Positions 63,803-64,000 of a stretch of 64,000 nucleotides of DNA are shown here, piece after piece. Each line of letters starts with the position of its first letter. Positions within the stretch are counted from its first letter, which is position 1. The translations under genes were made by a program, and so were the position numbers. Origin of the DNA: a virus; IMG/VR virus record IMGVR_UViG_3300008117_000076, positions 32,740 to 96,739 of that record. One strand, written 5' to 3'. The notes below the pieces were generated by a model, which saw only the letters and a program-made list of their open reading frames with translations, searched no databases and was not told the origin of the DNA.

Positions 63803-64000
63803 ATGGCAAAAGAAAAGAAGGTTATTCAAGAACCAGACCGCGACGAGTTGGCGTCTCTTATCGCAGAGTCACTAAACAAGTTAAACAAAGACAGCGACCA
63901 GATTGCATTCTTCCTTGATGGTCGTGAAGAAACGCCTACCGACTTTACAGATTTTATTTCTACCGGTGCTACGATGCTTGACGTTGCTATTAGTAATCGT
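63803..64000 (+). CDS. uvsX: RecA/UvsX-like recombinase, N-terminal part
   Basis: The first 66 codons are in the window. The segment DFISTGATMLDVAISNR matches the strand and helix just before the Walker A motif of phage UvsX/RecA proteins. The charged, helical N terminus (EKKVIQEPDRDELASLI) fits a polymerisation motif. Position after gp32 matches its recombination partner role. The gene runs off the window, so the ATPase motifs are not seen. Confidence 0.75.
   Translation, partial: MAKEKKVIQEPDRDELASLIAESLNKLNKDSDQIAFFLDGREETPTDFTDFISTGATMLDVAISNR

Noticed and set aside
1-64000. tRNA genes, integrase, toxin-antitoxin or anti-defence genes
   Set aside because: I looked for cloverleaf sequences in gaps and for characteristic motifs and saw none; gaps are too short to hold most of these.

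Overview
The window is about 64 kb of an AT-rich genome of a T4-like contractile-tailed phage (Caudoviricetes, myovirus). The evidence is the end of a tail sheath gene, a gp19-type tail tube protein, a gp26-type hub protein, a long tape measure protein, a gp53-like wedge protein, a gp32-type single-strand DNA binding protein and the start of a UvsX/RecA-like recombinase. All genes lie on the + strand, packed with short gaps or 1-26 base overlaps. I saw no tRNA, CRISPR array, insertion sequence or integrase. The host cannot be told from this sequence.

Layout. 1-902: tail sheath end and tail tube, closed by a strong terminator. 1001-19795: fibre/adhesin module with C1q-like, beta-propeller-like and Ser-Ala-Ser-Tyr repeat proteins, and two giant proteins (1690 and 1549 residues) dominated by a Thr-Pro-Ser-Ile-Thr repeat. 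19887-32569: first sugar block, with GT60-like GlcNAc-transferase homologues, a GDP-L-fucose synthase, a GT10 fucosyltransferase, other glycosyltransferases and methyltransferases. 32626-35943: second fibre block, ending in a third Thr-Pro-Ser protein whose reading frame is broken near its C terminus. 36038-45730: second sugar block, with a GDP-mannose 3,5-epimerase homologue, a 923-residue three-domain glycosyltransferase, a fourth GT60-like enzyme, two carbamoyltransferases, a Fringe-like protein, a prolyl-hydroxylase-like 2OG-Fe(II) oxygenase and a methyltransferase. 45752-48936: a DUF6065-like protein, a small coiled-coil protein and an SNF2/HARP-type helicase. 48986-59892: tail tube and baseplate assembly genes, with a probable +1 frameshift upstream of the tape measure gene. 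59896-62858: a small unknown protein, a divergent family A DNA polymerase, another small protein and an Ntn-hydrolase-like protein. 62865-64000: early-type promoters driving gp32 and uvsX.

How the parts may work together. The two sugar blocks sit directly between the three Thr/Pro/Ser-rich fibre genes. Their enzyme families resemble eukaryotic pathways that glycosylate hydroxyproline, Ser or Thr in repetitive Pro/Thr/Ser proteins: Skp1 and trypanosome mucin GlcNAc-transferases, plant hydroxyproline/serine glycosyltransferases, protein O-fucosyltransferases and prolyl hydroxylases. My main inference is that the phage hydroxylates and/or glycosylates its own mucin-like or extensin-like fibre shafts, then caps the glycans with fucose, methyl and carbamoyl groups. 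This is not demonstrated. The block could instead modify a host surface glycan.

Expression signals. An exact TATTTATA octamer occurs 27-32 bases before the start codon of five transcription-unit-leading genes. I read it as a candidate late promoter element. The gp32 and uvsX genes instead carry TTGACA-type promoters with small inverted repeats around the -10. No stretch over 300 bases lacks a gene.
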